Source: Blastobasis lacticolella (Eukaryota; Arthropoda; Insecta; Lepidoptera; Blastobasidae). From it: DNA of 64,000 bases. Positions 50,380 through 62,190 of this stretch are shown piece by piece (the stretch's first letter is position 1; every line of letters starts with the position of its first letter). The DNA lies in the NCBI GenBank assembly GCA_905147135.1, contig LR990039.1, positions 31,245,708 to 31,309,707 of the forward strand. The letters are read 5' to 3'. The position numbers and the translations under genes are program-made. The notes below the pieces were generated by a model. The model did not search any database. It was not told the origin of the DNA and saw nothing but the letters and a program-made list of their open reading frames with translations.

Positions 50380-51050
50380 AATTATTTTTTTCTTCTAGAA
50401 AATAATATTTCGTTAGATATGCTACCCTTTTTAAGTTCAATTGAAGTCTATCAGTTTTATGAAATAAAGAGCATAATAAATAAAAGTTTATAATAAATTA
50501 TTTATGGTTATTTGAAAACTTAAACTTCAACCATAAGTATACGAAATGTTACATCCGAAGAGATTTAATACCAGGTAGTCCGTGATTCCACGTAGGTACT
50601 GCATAATTACACAATGTTTAGAGCTAAAAAGCAAAAAAAAACTTGTTATTTAGTACGCCCGTCCCCCGGTAGAGGGCGCCATAGCAACGTCATTTATTTT
50701 AGACTGTATGAATTTTTCATTAACCGCACATCATTCTGGACAGGGCACTTATTCCGTAATAAGTTATAGGTGGGGTGGGACATTAAATCTCATCTCGTAT
50801 AATTATGGTTGAAGTTCACTTAAGGTAAGTTCAATTATGCTTCTGTATTACATCCTCGAGATTAAATACCAGGTAGATGTATAGCGCTACACAAAATTAT
50901 GTGATTTAAGGAAGAAAATAAAATATATGAAGCTCGATAGTTACTACGTACTCAATACATAAGTATTCTTCAAGCTTCAAGGCGTAAATGAATCACCTTA
51001 ATCTTAAATTACATTTACGATTTTAATATTGCTTCCACAAAAGCCCTGTC
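50380..51050. other. No gene recognised
   Basis: AT-rich sequence without recognisable coding or repeat content. Confidence 0.45.
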
Positions 51051-51054
51051 TTCA

Positions 51055-51400
51055 GCTGTATCAACTAAAGGTAAGTTGTAGAACTTGACAAAGCACATGG
51101 ACCCTCCAGTCCAGCGCTTGATCAGCTCGACCGAAGCGTGCCGGCCGCCGGGTGCTGTGCGCCGGCAACACGCCCTCGTCCACGCCGCTCTGCACCAGCG
51201 GCGCCTTTATCCAACGACTGATGGACTGGGAGCTGGCGTTATGGTGTGGCTTTTTAGAAGTTAGGATCAATTTATTTGTATTTACAAAAGATCTAATCTC
51301 TGCCATTCTGCTAATATATGAAGACAAGTCTTTACCGGACAAATACATTGCTTTTCTGCATAATATGGTAGCACTAACTTTGGCTTAGGTCTAAGTAAAA
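51055..51400 (-). pseudogene. Tyrosine recombinase fragment (DIRS-like or related)
   Basis: The minus frame 51348-51061 reads LSSYISRMAEIRS, KLILTSKKPHHNASSQSISR, WIKAPLVQSGVDE and then AHSTR. The order K-P-H-x-x-A-S-x-x-S-I-S-R-W-I-K ... A-H-S-T-R matches the C-terminal catalytic part of tyrosine recombinases carried by insect DIRS-like elements; H-S-T-R fits the HxxR box. Downstream of it the frame is lost, and the nucleophilic Tyr is not seen. Part of an LVLPYYAEK-like upstream block lies in another frame near 51390. It is more GC-rich than its flanks. Confidence 0.7.
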
Positions 51401-53850
51401 GTATTTGATCGACCGTAATAACTGCCCCGGATTCCTGGAATCTAACATTACAAATGTCTAGGAGTGACAGCGTCTGAACACGTGGATAACGCGAGCAGAG
51501 TCACGAGAGAGAGGTGAGATTTAACAAACTCGACGATTCATTTGGGCATAGACCACTTAAGTATGAAAGTACCTTATTGGGATCCCATGAACAATGGTAT
51601 TTAGGCAAGGCCGGTTTGATTTTAAAAACACCTTTAAAAATCTGCTAACACTATCATTGTTACAGGTGTCCTTACGCAAAATTAGCGACAACGCAGACCT
51701 AAATGAGTTAAAGTTTCTTAATATACGATACTAGGCTTGAACTAGGCTAGGAACTAGGCTTGATCATTAACAACCTTGCGTAAACACTTTAGCACAAACG
51801 GTGGACACGCATAAAAGTTAAGGTTTGTCCACATTATAGTGAACGCATCTATATCATAAGCTTCCGGATCCCTTATCCAGGATATAAAGCGACTACACTT
51901 TTTATTTATACCAGTGGCAAACAAATGTATATTAAGTTATCCAAATTGTAGCACTATTTCCTTAAAACGTGAATCGTTAAGCTCCCAATCGGTATCAATA
52001 TTTGTTATTTATTTATTTATTGGAGTACCAACAGCTATATAAAACATTATAAGTAATATATTAGAATCAATAAGCCAATTACAGGTCCTCGCTAGTAGCA
52101 GTTATCCGAGATGCTCTGTCTCTGTCTGGCTTCTACTAAAACTTTTGACTTTAAATATGACGCAAAGATAAACAGATTTATTTGTTTACACCAATTCCAA
52201 ATATCGTTAGCTATAGAGTTGTGGGATTTCTATTCTACCCATTATCATGGGTGTCAGTGAATTTTGCAAATCTCTCGTTTTTCCTCCCTCCCCTTTCATC
52301 CCCTTTTGAAATGTCCCTCGTATAAATAGCTTTTTTTAGAAATGGGAAACAGAGCAGTTACGAGAAAGTTGTCTACAGATATTTTAAAGCTTAAGAATTT
52401 AAGTACATAGAAAACGACATCTATTTCATAATTTTCATGTTTTCTTACTAATTTGACCCTGCTGAATCAAAAACTGACGGTTGCGAACAGGAGGGGTTCG
52501 CAACCGTCCCTTCCGGCTTTATCCCTCCGAAGTGTCCTTCGCCGTGATTTTTTTTTCATTTTATAGTATAACGGATAGATACGGCCCATAACAGCCGCAA
52601 TGGACTATTTGCCAGCTTTCCCACTTTGTGAAAGTTCTGGGAAGTGGGGGTGAAAAGGGGGTAGGTGAGCCTAGTAACAGGGAAACTTGACGGTGGTCAG
52701 ACCCTAGGTCGTCGAGCGTCTCGATCGAGACGATTGACTAGCGCAAAGTCTAGCACGTCGGGTGTGTGTGTACTATTACGTCGGGGTAGTGGGTGGGGAA
52801 GAGGGGGCAATACACTCTTATGTCTAGCGACCTAGTGATAGCCATTAACTGGATACCATTCGTGTTAGTGGGGACGCACGTCCAGTATAGTTTAGAGTTG
52901 AATTCTTCGAACATAATCGAGTTCACGAGTTCATAGCACACTTGTACTATAATGTAGTATTTACAAAGTGAATAAACAAAACGGTGCGACGCGAACCGGC
53001 CTTATCGTCGATACTATCTCATTAACGACACCGCATCGGTAGGAGTACGCACGCACCGATGCTTCCCCAGAGAGAAGTACAATGATATGGGATAATCTAA
53101 CTTGACGGATACCTGTCACATTTCTGAATGCTTCAGATCTTATTATTAGTAACGAACTTACGTAGAAAATGGGTTTCCTTTGCGTAGCTTTATCTACCTA
53201 TACTTATACAAAAATGGCCGTACTTTTCCCAGTATTTATGTCATACAAAATTACATGACAATCGGCTCAGCAATTTAGATGGAGGCATTTACTTCCACAT
53301 TCATAATGTCAGTAACATTAAGGATAGATAACGAATCTTGTAAATAAGTTTTGTGACAACGTAACTTTCAATGTAGGCCATTGGCAAAAGGACAGGGTTT
53401 GCTCATCACTGAGCAGTGAACAACTGCGTATTTAGAAGGACTAGTTCGTTAAGACGCCTTATTGCTCATTCAGGCCGGCGGGTCTTGTGAAAGTTTGAGC
53501 CGCGGCTGAATTTCAAGCAGACCCTTTATTACCGTTAAGGGACGAGGTCAAAAATTATAATATAAACGCTCGCGCTTGTTCCGAACTTGTGGCGACGTGA
53601 TTTATTGTTGCGTCAAAAAACAATATGGCGACACCGAAACTGATTCCCTTCCACGCATATTAGTGAGCCAGCGGACAAAATTATACGAAACTGGACGTGA
53701 ACTAAATTCGACGAACTCCGTCTAACACATTTCAATTTATTAGAATACCTAGCTGCTGACTTCTGCATGCGACTTGTAACGCAGTGATAGGTAAGTAGTT
53801 AAAATAAAAACTCCAGCTGCCGAGCTTTAGCTCAATTAGGAGGACTTCGT
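51401..53850. other. No gene recognised
   Basis: Mostly unrecognised. The segment 52600-52940 is GC-richer with an unrecognised minus frame (52941-52750) and a perfect palindrome cgtctcgatcgagacg near 52718. The motif at 53255-53300 resembles repeat-derived sequence. Confidence 0.4.
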
Positions 53851-53867
53851 CCACTTTTCTTTTTCAT

Positions 53868-53946
53868 CATCTTTCCCACTTTGTCAACTTGCCTACTTAG
53901 TCAACTAGTCTAATTCGTGAACTTTCCTACTTCGTCAACTTTTTCA
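53868..53946 (+). repeat. Short imperfect minisatellite
   Basis: Four or five copies of a unit close to cctacttcgtcaacttt, period about 19 bp, with several substitutions. Confidence 0.75.
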
Positions 53947-54271
53947 AATAGCTCCTATACTTATAATATTTTGTTCTTGTATTGCCAAAAATGTAATGCA
54001 TAAAAAGGGTATGTTCAACTTTGACAACGAAGCGTTTAGATCAGCACCAGCATAAGCTATTTTTAGACCAAGTAATTAAAAACTCTAGGTTCACACAGAT
54101 TATTTCAAACGTGACTATGAAACTGCCCAACTGAATGCGGTACGATCTGTGTTCCACGAACCAGCGGTAAGGATGCTTTCACTGTTAAACTCTCTTTGTT
54201 AAGCTTCACATCCTGTCATGTCCTTTTCGCATAAAATTCAGAACTCCCCCACTTACAGACCTAATTTAAAA

Positions 54272-54312
54272 AATGATATGATATGATATGATATTATGAT
54301 ATGATATGATAA
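54272..54312 (+). repeat. (ATGAT)n microsatellite
   Basis: About eight pentanucleotide units with one interruption, directly abutting the 54315-54810 LINE fragment, so it may be that element's tail. Confidence 0.9.
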
Positions 54313-54314
54313 GG

Positions 54315-54815
54315 GGAGCGGATGCGTTGCCGGTCTTTGAGGTACCTGTAGACAAGCCTTTTGAAGAACCCTATGTTGTATCTGCAACATGTCATTAATA
54401 TGCGGAATGAATAAGTTGGGCGACAGCACAGAGCTATGGGGAACTCCTGCATTTATAGGCAGAGTAGGTATCCGAGCATGATCCGTCAGCGACGACTTGA
54501 ATACTGCGCTCAGACAGGAATCTCGCGAGTGGCGATTGGTCGATAGTTAGACGGGTATGTTCGGTCGCCTTTGTTAGGGACTGGGATGACGGAGACTGTC
54601 TCAGTGGAATAAAAGTGCTTTACTTTATTTTACTTACTATCTTCCGCGAGGACGGCACTTGCCCAGCAGAGTAGGAGGCCGAGAATAGGCTTTTTAAAAC
54701 CGGAGCCAATTTAGAAGCACATGTTTTAAGCACAATTGCTGGAATACCGTCGACCCCGCTGGATTTCTCGACGTCGAGAAAAAGACAACGTACGTCGTAT
54801 AGTGGACGATATACA
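54315..54815 (-). mobile_element. Jockey/R1-like LINE fragment
   Basis: On the minus strand: VEKSSGVDGIPAIVLKTCAS, KLAPVLKSLFSASYSAGQVP, then in other frames VIPVPNKGDRTYPSNYRPIA and, after a deletion, NAGVPHSSVLSPNLF and INDML. These are RT motifs 0-2 and B of a non-LTR element; the usual GVPQGSVLSP is changed to GVPHSSVLSP. Stops and shifts are present. Confidence 0.88.
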
Positions 54816-55555
54816 AAGCAAATATTGATAGAAAACGGCAAATCTATGTACAGGATAGCCGGTTGATACTCGAGTACTTTAGGTTAAAACAGTCATTTGA
54901 GCGGTAGTTCTTCAGAATATTCCCATGGGGTGAGCAGTAATGACGTCATAATTTTTTTGTAGGTATAGGTATGATTTGAATTTTTTTATCGTGTTTGGGC
55001 TAGAAAGGGCTTTATGAGCAGGTACAAAAAATATACTACATTAACATTCGGCCACTTGTTTTCTAAGAACCTCAGAAATATTTTCAAATCATATCAAGGT
55101 AGGCGGACGGCTAAGTAAAGTTTTGTAAAACATACGCCCAATGTCTCTTAATAAGTTCATATTTACCGTCACAAACGCGATTTTAAAAATATTGACATTT
55201 CATAATTTTTATTTAAAAAGTTTAAGGATCTGAATTTTTTGAAAGTTATCAAACGAAATGTATTGTGCAATTATTGTTTTTTTATATTATCTATGCTAAA
55301 TTGATGCTCACACGCTTTCTATTTCCATAACCCCCGCCCCTTCACTCCTTATCCTGCACCAGAGCGGATACGATGGCGTGAGCCGAGCTGTAGTCAGTCA
55401 ATGGCGGTGTCATCGCGAGGAGACAATATAATATTAATGTGGCGAAGCGAGAGTACATGGCCTACAACAGTGTAGATCCCCTACCCGTACGCATATGCGA
55501 AGATGAATATCCGCCAACTTGGGCCCAATGAAGGGAGGTAACAGGTGTCATATGT
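54816..55555. other. No gene recognised
   Basis: Nothing recognisable apart from a GC-richer patch at 55330-55400. Confidence 0.4.
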
Positions 55556-55559
55556 GCCG

Positions 55560-55979
55560 ACCAAGCTAAAAGGACAGGCCAATCATCAGGCCATCATTAG
55601 ACCTGCTCTCATATACGGCAGCGAGCCTTGCCCCCACTAGAGCGACACAAGCAGCAGCTGCGCGTCGCGAAAATGAAGATGCTGCGGTGGATGTGTGGAG
55701 TTTCACGGAAGGATCGCGTTTGAAACACCCACATTCGGGGTAGAATAAACGTCCGTGACATCGCAGATATGCTTGCGCCACGCACGCAAGCACGGCCACG
55801 TCTTGCACAGACTGGCAAATTTCGTGGGAAATGCCAAAGCGACTGGCACGGGAAGGAGACATCACGCGTCGGCCCAAGAAGCAATGCCTTGACATCATCA
55901 AGAATAGTATGCGTGCCAACAAGCTCACCACCAAGGATGCCGAAGACCGAGCGAAATGGGCCAGGAAGAGTAGGAAGGC
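55560..55979 (+). mobile_element. RTE-like LINE C-terminal fragment
   Basis: Frames on the plus strand read IIRPALIYGSEP, then KMKMLRWMCGVSRKDRV and RGRINVRDIAD in shifted frames, then RPKKQCLDIIKNSMRAN, TTKDAEDRAKWARKSRKA. This is the C-terminal region after the RT in an RTE-type ORF (YGSE..W, LRW.CG..R.DR, GRPKK.W.D). It ends at the (GAT) tail that forms the hairpin at 55980-56038. Confidence 0.8.
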
Positions 55980-56038
55980 CCTCACGTACCGCGATGATGA
56001 TGATGATGATGTCATCATCATCATCGCGGTACGTGAGG
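55980..56038. repeat. Perfect 27-bp hairpin at a LINE tail
   Basis: Bases 55980-56006 (CCTCACGTACCGCGATGATG and on) are exactly reverse-complemented by 56012-56038, with a 5-base spacer. The left arm is the end of the RTE coding sequence plus its GAT tail, so the right arm is an inverted copy of the same 3' end. Confidence 0.95.
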
Positions 56039-56044
56039 TACATT

Positions 56045-57045
56045 TCGATGTTTCAAATTCTGAATCTTAAACATGTTGATAAAGAAAAAATATTTATATT
56101 TTAGTGAATGTTAATATTTTTTAAATTGCCTTTTTGGCGTTAGATATGAGTATTGATATCAAAAACGATAGGTTTCTAAATGACAATTTCAAATCCATAC
56201 AAAAAAATTATGACGACGCCATGGGGGCGGGGGGGAAGCATTCAGGCAAATTCTGTTAACACCCCGGGATATTAGGCGGTGCATTTTACCGTCGTCAAGG
56301 GTCGAGTTTGACGCAAATAGAGCACAGAAGATTGGCCTCCTCTATTGCTGAATGCACAAGCGAGTTTCTTTTTAATATCACAACGAAAAATTATGAATAT
56401 AAATAAACCATATTGTATTATAGTTGACAATTCACTACAAAACAAAAAAAAATTGTATAAAGAAATATGGGTACTTAATCTTTAAATTGGTATGGAAAAA
56501 TCAACAAAAAATATGAATGAGGCCAGACATTACAAGTGGTTATTCTGACTCAGTGGTTGTTATACAGCGACATTTGGTACTAAAACTATATCAATCATTT
56601 AGACTAAGAGATCAGTGCCCACTAATGTACAAATAAAAGGCGAAAATTTTAATCTTGTTGATTCTTCAGTATTTGTAGGCTTTACTCTGGATAATAAACT
56701 GCAAAAAAAATTTAGACTAAATAAAAGTACATTTTATATGGCATAAACATTAAAAAAAAACGTAAATAAAAGCTAACCGCCTAGGCCCTAGACGAATGGG
56801 TGTAGGCATAGGTATCCATATTAATTGAGTACCTATAGCTGAATATTTTGGTTGGAGCTGCTTTCACACGTGAACGATTCAGCCAATTTAATTTAATTAT
56901 GTTTGGATGGGAAGCGTCTGATAGCTAAAGGGATTACGCTACTTTTGATTAACTCATTTCGTACTACAGGGAGGGCCAGAAAGATCATTAAAAAAAGGAG
57001 AAAATAGTACACAAAAGAATCTTTATTAAAATAAAAATAGATAAA
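56045..57045. other. No gene recognised
   Basis: AT-rich. A short G-run (gggggcgggggg) at about 56225. No coding sequence seen. Confidence 0.45.
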
Positions 57046-57049
57046 TATA

Positions 57050-57910
57050 TTTTTTTTAATTACATCTTCTAGATGTGCACCATCGTGCTGAATAGAATAG
57101 AATAGACAAGATAGGAAAAGCTTTATTTGATGCTTCATGCTGCAAACACTCCTCAAATCTGGACCTCAGATTTTTAAAACTCGCTGGCAAATGTGCCGTG
57201 CAAACGCGCAATGGCGCTTGGAATAGCCATTTCTTCTTGGATGTTAATCTTCTACTGGGCAATCGTGGTTGAATTATTGCAGTAAACTAGACTCTTCATG
57301 TATCCCCACAGAAAAAAGTCTGATGGTGTCAAATCTGGACTTCTGGGCGGCCACGCATCGCATCTCACCTCGGCGCGATATGAGTTTTCTTGCAAACATC
57401 TCGTTTACGACTGCTATTGTGGCATCAGGTGTATGGCATGTCGCGCCATCTTGTTGAAACCATGTTGCACGATTATAGCCTTCTCACAATTGCAGGAATT
57501 TTCTATAATCTCACGATTATAGATTGCAATTATGGAAAGAAAAAATCTCGTAACATGGCTGTGTAGCGGAATTTACAGTCACAGATTGCCCTCGCTGATT
57601 CTCAAAGAAATAGGGTCCAATGATTCCGTGTGCAGAAATGGCCGCCCAGAGACCTTCGGCGAAAGGAGAGGTTTTCGATATTTTGAACGTGGATTTTCTG
57701 GGGCCCAGTAACGGCAATTCTGTTTTTTGACTTGCCCATTTAAGTGAAAATGGGCTTCGTCGGAAAAAAGAATATTGTTCAGACTTCGAAAACGCTCCAA
57801 TATTGTTTCGACAAAAACACGGCGTAAATTGAGGTTGTTTGGCTTTAAATCTTGCACTAATTGAATTTTGTATTGGTGAAATTTAAGCCATCATGGCAAT
57901 TTATGGCCAT
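57050..57910 (-). pseudogene. Tc1/mariner-superfamily DDE transposase relic
   Basis: On the minus strand (57857-57579): NILFSDEAHFHLNGQVKKQN and CRYWAPENPR, the first catalytic Asp block of an insect DDE transposase family. Further down, ATWFQQDGATCHTPDATIAV carries the second Asp, and after a one-base frame change WPPRSPDLTPSDFFLWGYMK carries the third acidic block. Stops occur between. The order and spacing fit a full catalytic core; the N-terminal DNA-binding part is not recognised. The element is dead. Confidence 0.88.
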
Positions 57911-58785
57911 CTCAAGCATTAGCGTCAGTAACACAGTAACACTATGTGAGGCCTCTGTTACCACAGATTGTGTATAACAAGGATAGACAACAATTTCCAA
58001 GCTTTTATTTTTGCCATGATTTAAAAGTCGTCATTAGAAAGATGCTGAAGAATCGGCAGTGCAGTGAATAACCGGCGTTGCGGATTTCCCTGTCACACAA
58101 TAATTTATGTGTAGGTAATCTTCAAGAGAGAAGTTAATTTTGAAAGTTTTTATTTTGATTTTAGTGCTACTTTCAGCTTTTCTAGCTTTTACAATTATTA
58201 AGTTAAATCTTTGGTAGAAACCAAGAGGATGTCAGGCAAAACAGCAGCAGCAGATCGCATCGATAAACATTATCTGTCACAGAGCTGAGCTACTTTGTTA
58301 GTTGGCTTTGCTTAATGTTTATCTATTCGCTGTTGAAGTCAGTGGTGTCTCTCTCGAGGATGTTTATGTCGGGGATGCCTTTGGAACATACTTCTGAGAA
58401 AGATTCAAGCACTAATCACAATTTGCAGAAACAGAATCTGTTTCTTAAGAGGCTTTAATTTTCCTATGCTGTCTTTTTATCAATCTAGTTCTTTATTTTT
58501 AATCAATACTACTCATTACCATTTTCCTAACATTAAACTTCTCTCATTGATGAGAACTTCCTTAGGTTTCAAGCTCAAATACAAACAAGATTCATATGAA
58601 ATACACTTAACAAGAAGTCTAAAAGCTTCTTAGATAACTCTAACTACACTCGTTTCGTCATTCGTTTTTGAAACTAGAGATAGTTTCTTTAGCTTTTGCG
58701 GTATCTTTTCAAATTGAGGTAGGAATCCATCCACTTTTCGTGGTCAAATGATTCCGGGAATTAGATAATTTGGCCATATTTTCGA
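57911..58785. other. No gene recognised
   Basis: Nothing recognised. Confidence 0.4.
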
Positions 58786-58787
58786 CT

Positions 58788-59025
58788 AGCTTTTTGCCCG
58801 CATCTTCGTCTGCGTAAAATGAGATTAGAACGTTCCGGACCCGTTCCCGTGGCAACCACATTGAATCTCGGGAAGAACTATAGCCTATGTAACCCCCTGA
58901 TAATGCAGCTTTCTATAGTTAAAAGAATTTTTAAATAGTAGCAAGTAGTAATGGTTGAGCTTATTAATACAAACAAACAATCAAACCTTTTCTCTTTATT
59001 ATATTAGTATAGATTAGAATGGAAG
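58788..59025 (+). repeat. Interspersed repeat fragment
   Basis: Starts ctttttgcccgcatcttcgt and contains gttcccgtggcaacca, atagcctatgtaac and a tail tattatattagtatagatt. It is a known type of lepidopteran non-coding repeat; a related piece is at 39170-39510. Confidence 0.6.
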
Positions 59026-59499
59026 CTTTGGGTCCAAATATTGTTGATATTTTCTGAAACAGTCCCATATAAGTATTACTGAATTGGATATATTCTTTCT
59101 ATTATCGGTACTTTACTAGTCGTTCTTGACTAAAAAAATAGCGCTACCGATCGTTAAATTCTTAGTATGTTTTCAATACAGCGTAAGTGCCTCACGAAGT
59201 CTCGAACTTATTATTCAAATAAAGTCACAAAATCTTTTTTTACACTGTATCGCAACTACAGTGTAAAAGTAGTGCTTTGAATTCGAAAGAACACTAGCGA
59301 GTAAAGTCCAAAAGCCACAAAGTCCACGAAACAAGTTGAAACGTACCAAGTTACTTGCGACTTTGAATTTGCAAGTCCCAATCTGCTAATTCGAGGTCGC
59401 CGATAACGCCGGTCGCATAAAAATCTAAATATCGTGTTTGTATTACAACTTAATAAAATAATAACTAAATATTTTTCATATTTACGTTTAAAATAGGAT

Positions 59500-59835
59500 A
59501 GCGAAATATTATCTTAAATTTGTAAATTTTTCAAAACTTTGACGATCTGTAGAACCCAAAAGGTATAGTTTTATTTGGTTTTTAGAGTTATTTGAGTAAT
59601 CTACGATTTATTACGCAACTTTTGACAGGTCTTGAGTTAAGAAAAACCAGAAAGAGATATAATATAAAGCTGAAATCTGGAGTAGCGAAATATCATAATT
59701 TTTCAGAACTTTAAAGATCGGTAGAACCCTGAAGATCAAATTTTATTTTATTATTTTTATTATTATGGTAATCTGCTATCAATTACGTAAATTTTAAGAG
59801 GTCTTGCGTTAAGAAAATCCAAGAAAAAAATTCTC
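59500..59835 (+). repeat. Diverged tandem duplication, period about 184 bp
   Basis: Agcgaaatat at 59500 recurs at 59684, followed in both by cgat(c)(t/g)gtagaaccc and by aggtcttg(a/c)gttaagaaaa near the end. The second unit abuts the truncated 5' end of the LINE at 59837. Confidence 0.8.
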
Positions 59836-60678
59836 GGGACACCCTAGTGTACATATACGCGGACGATGTGGCGGTGGTAGTCACATGTGGTAGGCTTCAT
59901 CTATTGACGCTCTTAAAGAAAAATTAAACGCAGTAGCCTATCGCCTAGTGACCAGGTTTATGTTGAACACGAGTAAAACGCAATTACTCCATTTCTATCT
60001 TGCTGGGTGTGCGAACCTGGAGCAACGTAACTACCCGGGAGCAGGTCCTCAAACTTGTAAGGAAATAAATACGCGAATTCTTAAAAGCCGGTTTCCTCTC
60101 GGTCGTTTATTATGACAATAAAATTTATTACACTGCGCTTCATCTTGTCATTGCCTTATTTGACAACTTAAGAATAAAGAAATTAAAGAACAAGGAGTTC
60201 CAACATCCTCCCAACCCCGAGAAGACGTACGAACATTCCAACAAAACTATAAGTAGTATAGTACTAGTAAGCAAAAAAAAAAAAGAACATCCTAGAGAGT
60301 CCTCCCAACCCTCGAGAAGACGATCGTTAACTGAGGTACAATTATGTCATATAAGATAAATTTTATCATGTAATACAATTTATATAAACTGAAACATAAC
60401 AAGTAAACTGCTGTACTTCAATATTTTACTAGAAACACAGTCCACAAAGATAACATTTTCCGTTATAGATAAAGCAAGAAAAAAATTATGACGCTACCCT
60501 ACCTATAGCGCTCACGCCTACCTCCACCCTAACCGTGTCATACTCATATATTGTTGGGGTCGGTGCACCTCTAGTGGATACAACTGCTGAATCGGTCTCT
60601 TAAAAACTAGGTAACACCAAAGCAAGAACAGACAATATAAATAAAATTCACAGTGAGTGAGTAAACAAAACCTAAATC

Positions 60679-61440
60679 ATGGAGAAACAAACCCAGACAA
60701 AAGAAAGGATGCTATGGGCGTGCGGCTTGATAAACAAAGCTAGAGAAGGGGCCATATCAATACTACAAGAAAGCACAATAGCAAATGTTAGGTCTATCGA
60801 AAGAAATTCAAGATCTGTTAAGGACCCAAACCCATTGATGAGCACCATGACCAACATTAATTTGAAATTCCCTATTACATTTAGATCCGACAACATAAAC
60901 ATAGATTTGATACCACCCGCCCTTATTTCTAACATCAGCGACAAAAGGAGGAATGGACGGAGACTTTGTAAAACAGACCTTATCCACTGGTACGTAGACA
61001 ACATTGACAAAAACACTCGAAAAGAAAGATCTATAACAAAGCTGTTTGATTCGAGTGTCTCAAAATATAACAAGGTGTTTACATACAATTGGGAGTTCGT
61101 GACTTTCAAAATCGGAAATGTTTCACTATCCAGGTCCTTGGTCCCTGTAAATCCAAATGATGTGGATATTCCCAAGGAATTTATTAGACCATCTATTCTC
61201 CAAACTTTGAATTTAGGCAACATGATTGAATATGTTGATGTCCCTGAATATTATTTGAGCCAGGTTCATAACATATTAGCTAACAGCAATTTAGACATAC
61301 GAAGCTTGCCGAATACATTAAATTATATCGTGAATCAGATGGACAAAAGATACAGATATCTCTCTATAATGAGAGGGATGAGCCCTGATTTCATTTATGT
61401 TTCTTATGCACTATTACAACCACAGTATCGCGCTTCTTAA
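60679..61440 (+). CDS. Uncharacterised 253-residue protein of foreign origin (possible endogenous viral element)
   Basis: An intact, intronless ORF starting MEKQTQTKERMLW and ending LLQPQYRAS. The ATG is the first in frame and lies about 650 bp inside the insert. There is no signal peptide or membrane segment. The N-terminal third is likely helical (CGLINKAREGAISIL). The middle is rich in beta-forming residues (NINLKFPITFRSDNINIDL; WEFVTFKIGNVSLSRSLVPV). I do not recognise the family. Because coding sequence continues after the stop in other frames with the same composition, the ORF looks like the first part of a longer protein truncated by frame changes. Absence of introns, setting inside a retroposon and lack of host-gene features favour a captured viral or mobile-element gene. 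Confidence 0.6.
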   Translation: MEKQTQTKERMLWACGLINKAREGAISILQESTIANVRSIERNSRSVKDPNPLMSTMTNINLKFPITFRSDNINIDLIPPALISNISDKRRNGRRLCKTDLIHWYVDNIDKNTRKERSITKLFDSSVSKYNKVFTYNWEFVTFKIGNVSLSRSLVPVNPNDVDIPKEFIRPSILQTLNLGNMIEYVDVPEYYLSQVHNILANSNLDIRSLPNTLNYIVNQMDKRYRYLSIMRGMSPDFIYVSYALLQPQYRAS

Positions 61441-62190
61441 AGTATTCACACAGTATTCTTCATACTACAGACGAAAACAAATACACGAGATTCATAAAAG
61501 GGTTAACACCAATTATAGAAAAAACCGCTATAAAATTTTACCCGAAGCAAAGCAGAGTTTTTGAGACAATACATACAAATAAGATAGGGGTGGAATTTCG
61601 AAGGTATAACGGCGAAGAATTTGTGTTTTTTGAGAGCAATACGTCAAAAGGTTTTTCGTGCACAATGCAGATGCTTTGCTGACAATAACCATAAACAGAA
61701 CTAGCATCAAAGATCTGGCTTTTGTGCTAGGGCACATTGCGGTTTTCTTGACGAAGGGATTTGAATATACTCGAGGCCCAACCTTACGGTCAATAAGAGC
61801 AGCAGTATTGAAAACATATAGTTTAAAATGGTGGGAAGTGGTTGGCATGTCAGAATAGATGATGAGGATTGTGAAAAAGGAGATAGAACAGGGTGAAGGA
61901 GACGTGACCATGAGTGCCCTTAGATTTTCTGACACTGTCGAAATTGAATGGCCAGAACCAGAAAAGTGTATTATAAAAGGCGACTCATTGATCGGGGAGA
62001 AATCAGGTCAACAAGTCTGTGTTGTGCCTTTTGCTGCTGAAAAGGTTCTGTTGGATTTCAACATAAAAACATCAAACCCCAAGCTATACACCATCTTAAA
62101 TCCTAAGAGACAATTAATAAAGGCGATACAATACAATCCGAAGATTGCAGGTTCGCACATAATGGCGACCGTGGCACCATGGTCACCATT
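61441..62190 (+). pseudogene. Broken continuation of the foreign coding sequence
   Basis: Three more open stretches follow in different frames: 61442-61681 (IIEKTAIKFYPKQSRVFETI, NKIGVEFRRYNGEEFVFFES), 61658-61858 (LAFVLGHIAVFLTKGFEYTR, SLKWWEVVGMSE) and 61859-62185 (MSALRFSDTVEIEWPEPEK, VPFAAEKVLLDFNIKTSNP). Together they have the look of a beta-rich protein of a few hundred residues with at least two frame changes and one stop. The last frame runs by chance into the LINE sequence at 62191. No family is recognised. Confidence 0.55.

Larger units (their letters stand above)
60030..62190 (+). mobile_element. 2161-bp foreign insert with 5-bp flanking duplication
   Basis: ACGTA occurs on both sides (60025-60029 and 62191-62195). 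Deleting the insert plus one ACGTA restores an uninterrupted LINE frame (…NLEQ-RISDGVTIEQ…), which is strong support for these exact ends. The left 650 bp are non-coding, with a short internal repeat (about 60201-60230 and 60288-60323). The rest is coding-like. No terminal inverted repeats, long terminal repeats or poly-A/T were found. Confidence 0.8.

Noticed and set aside
53868..54312. CRISPR-like array
   Set aside because: Short repeats here are an imperfect minisatellite and a pentanucleotide run without unique spacers, in a eukaryotic genome.
60030..60660. 5' LTR of an errantivirus
   Set aside because: The region has LTR-like length and lies next to a short flanking duplication, but no second copy exists at the right end of the insert and no primer-binding site was recognised.
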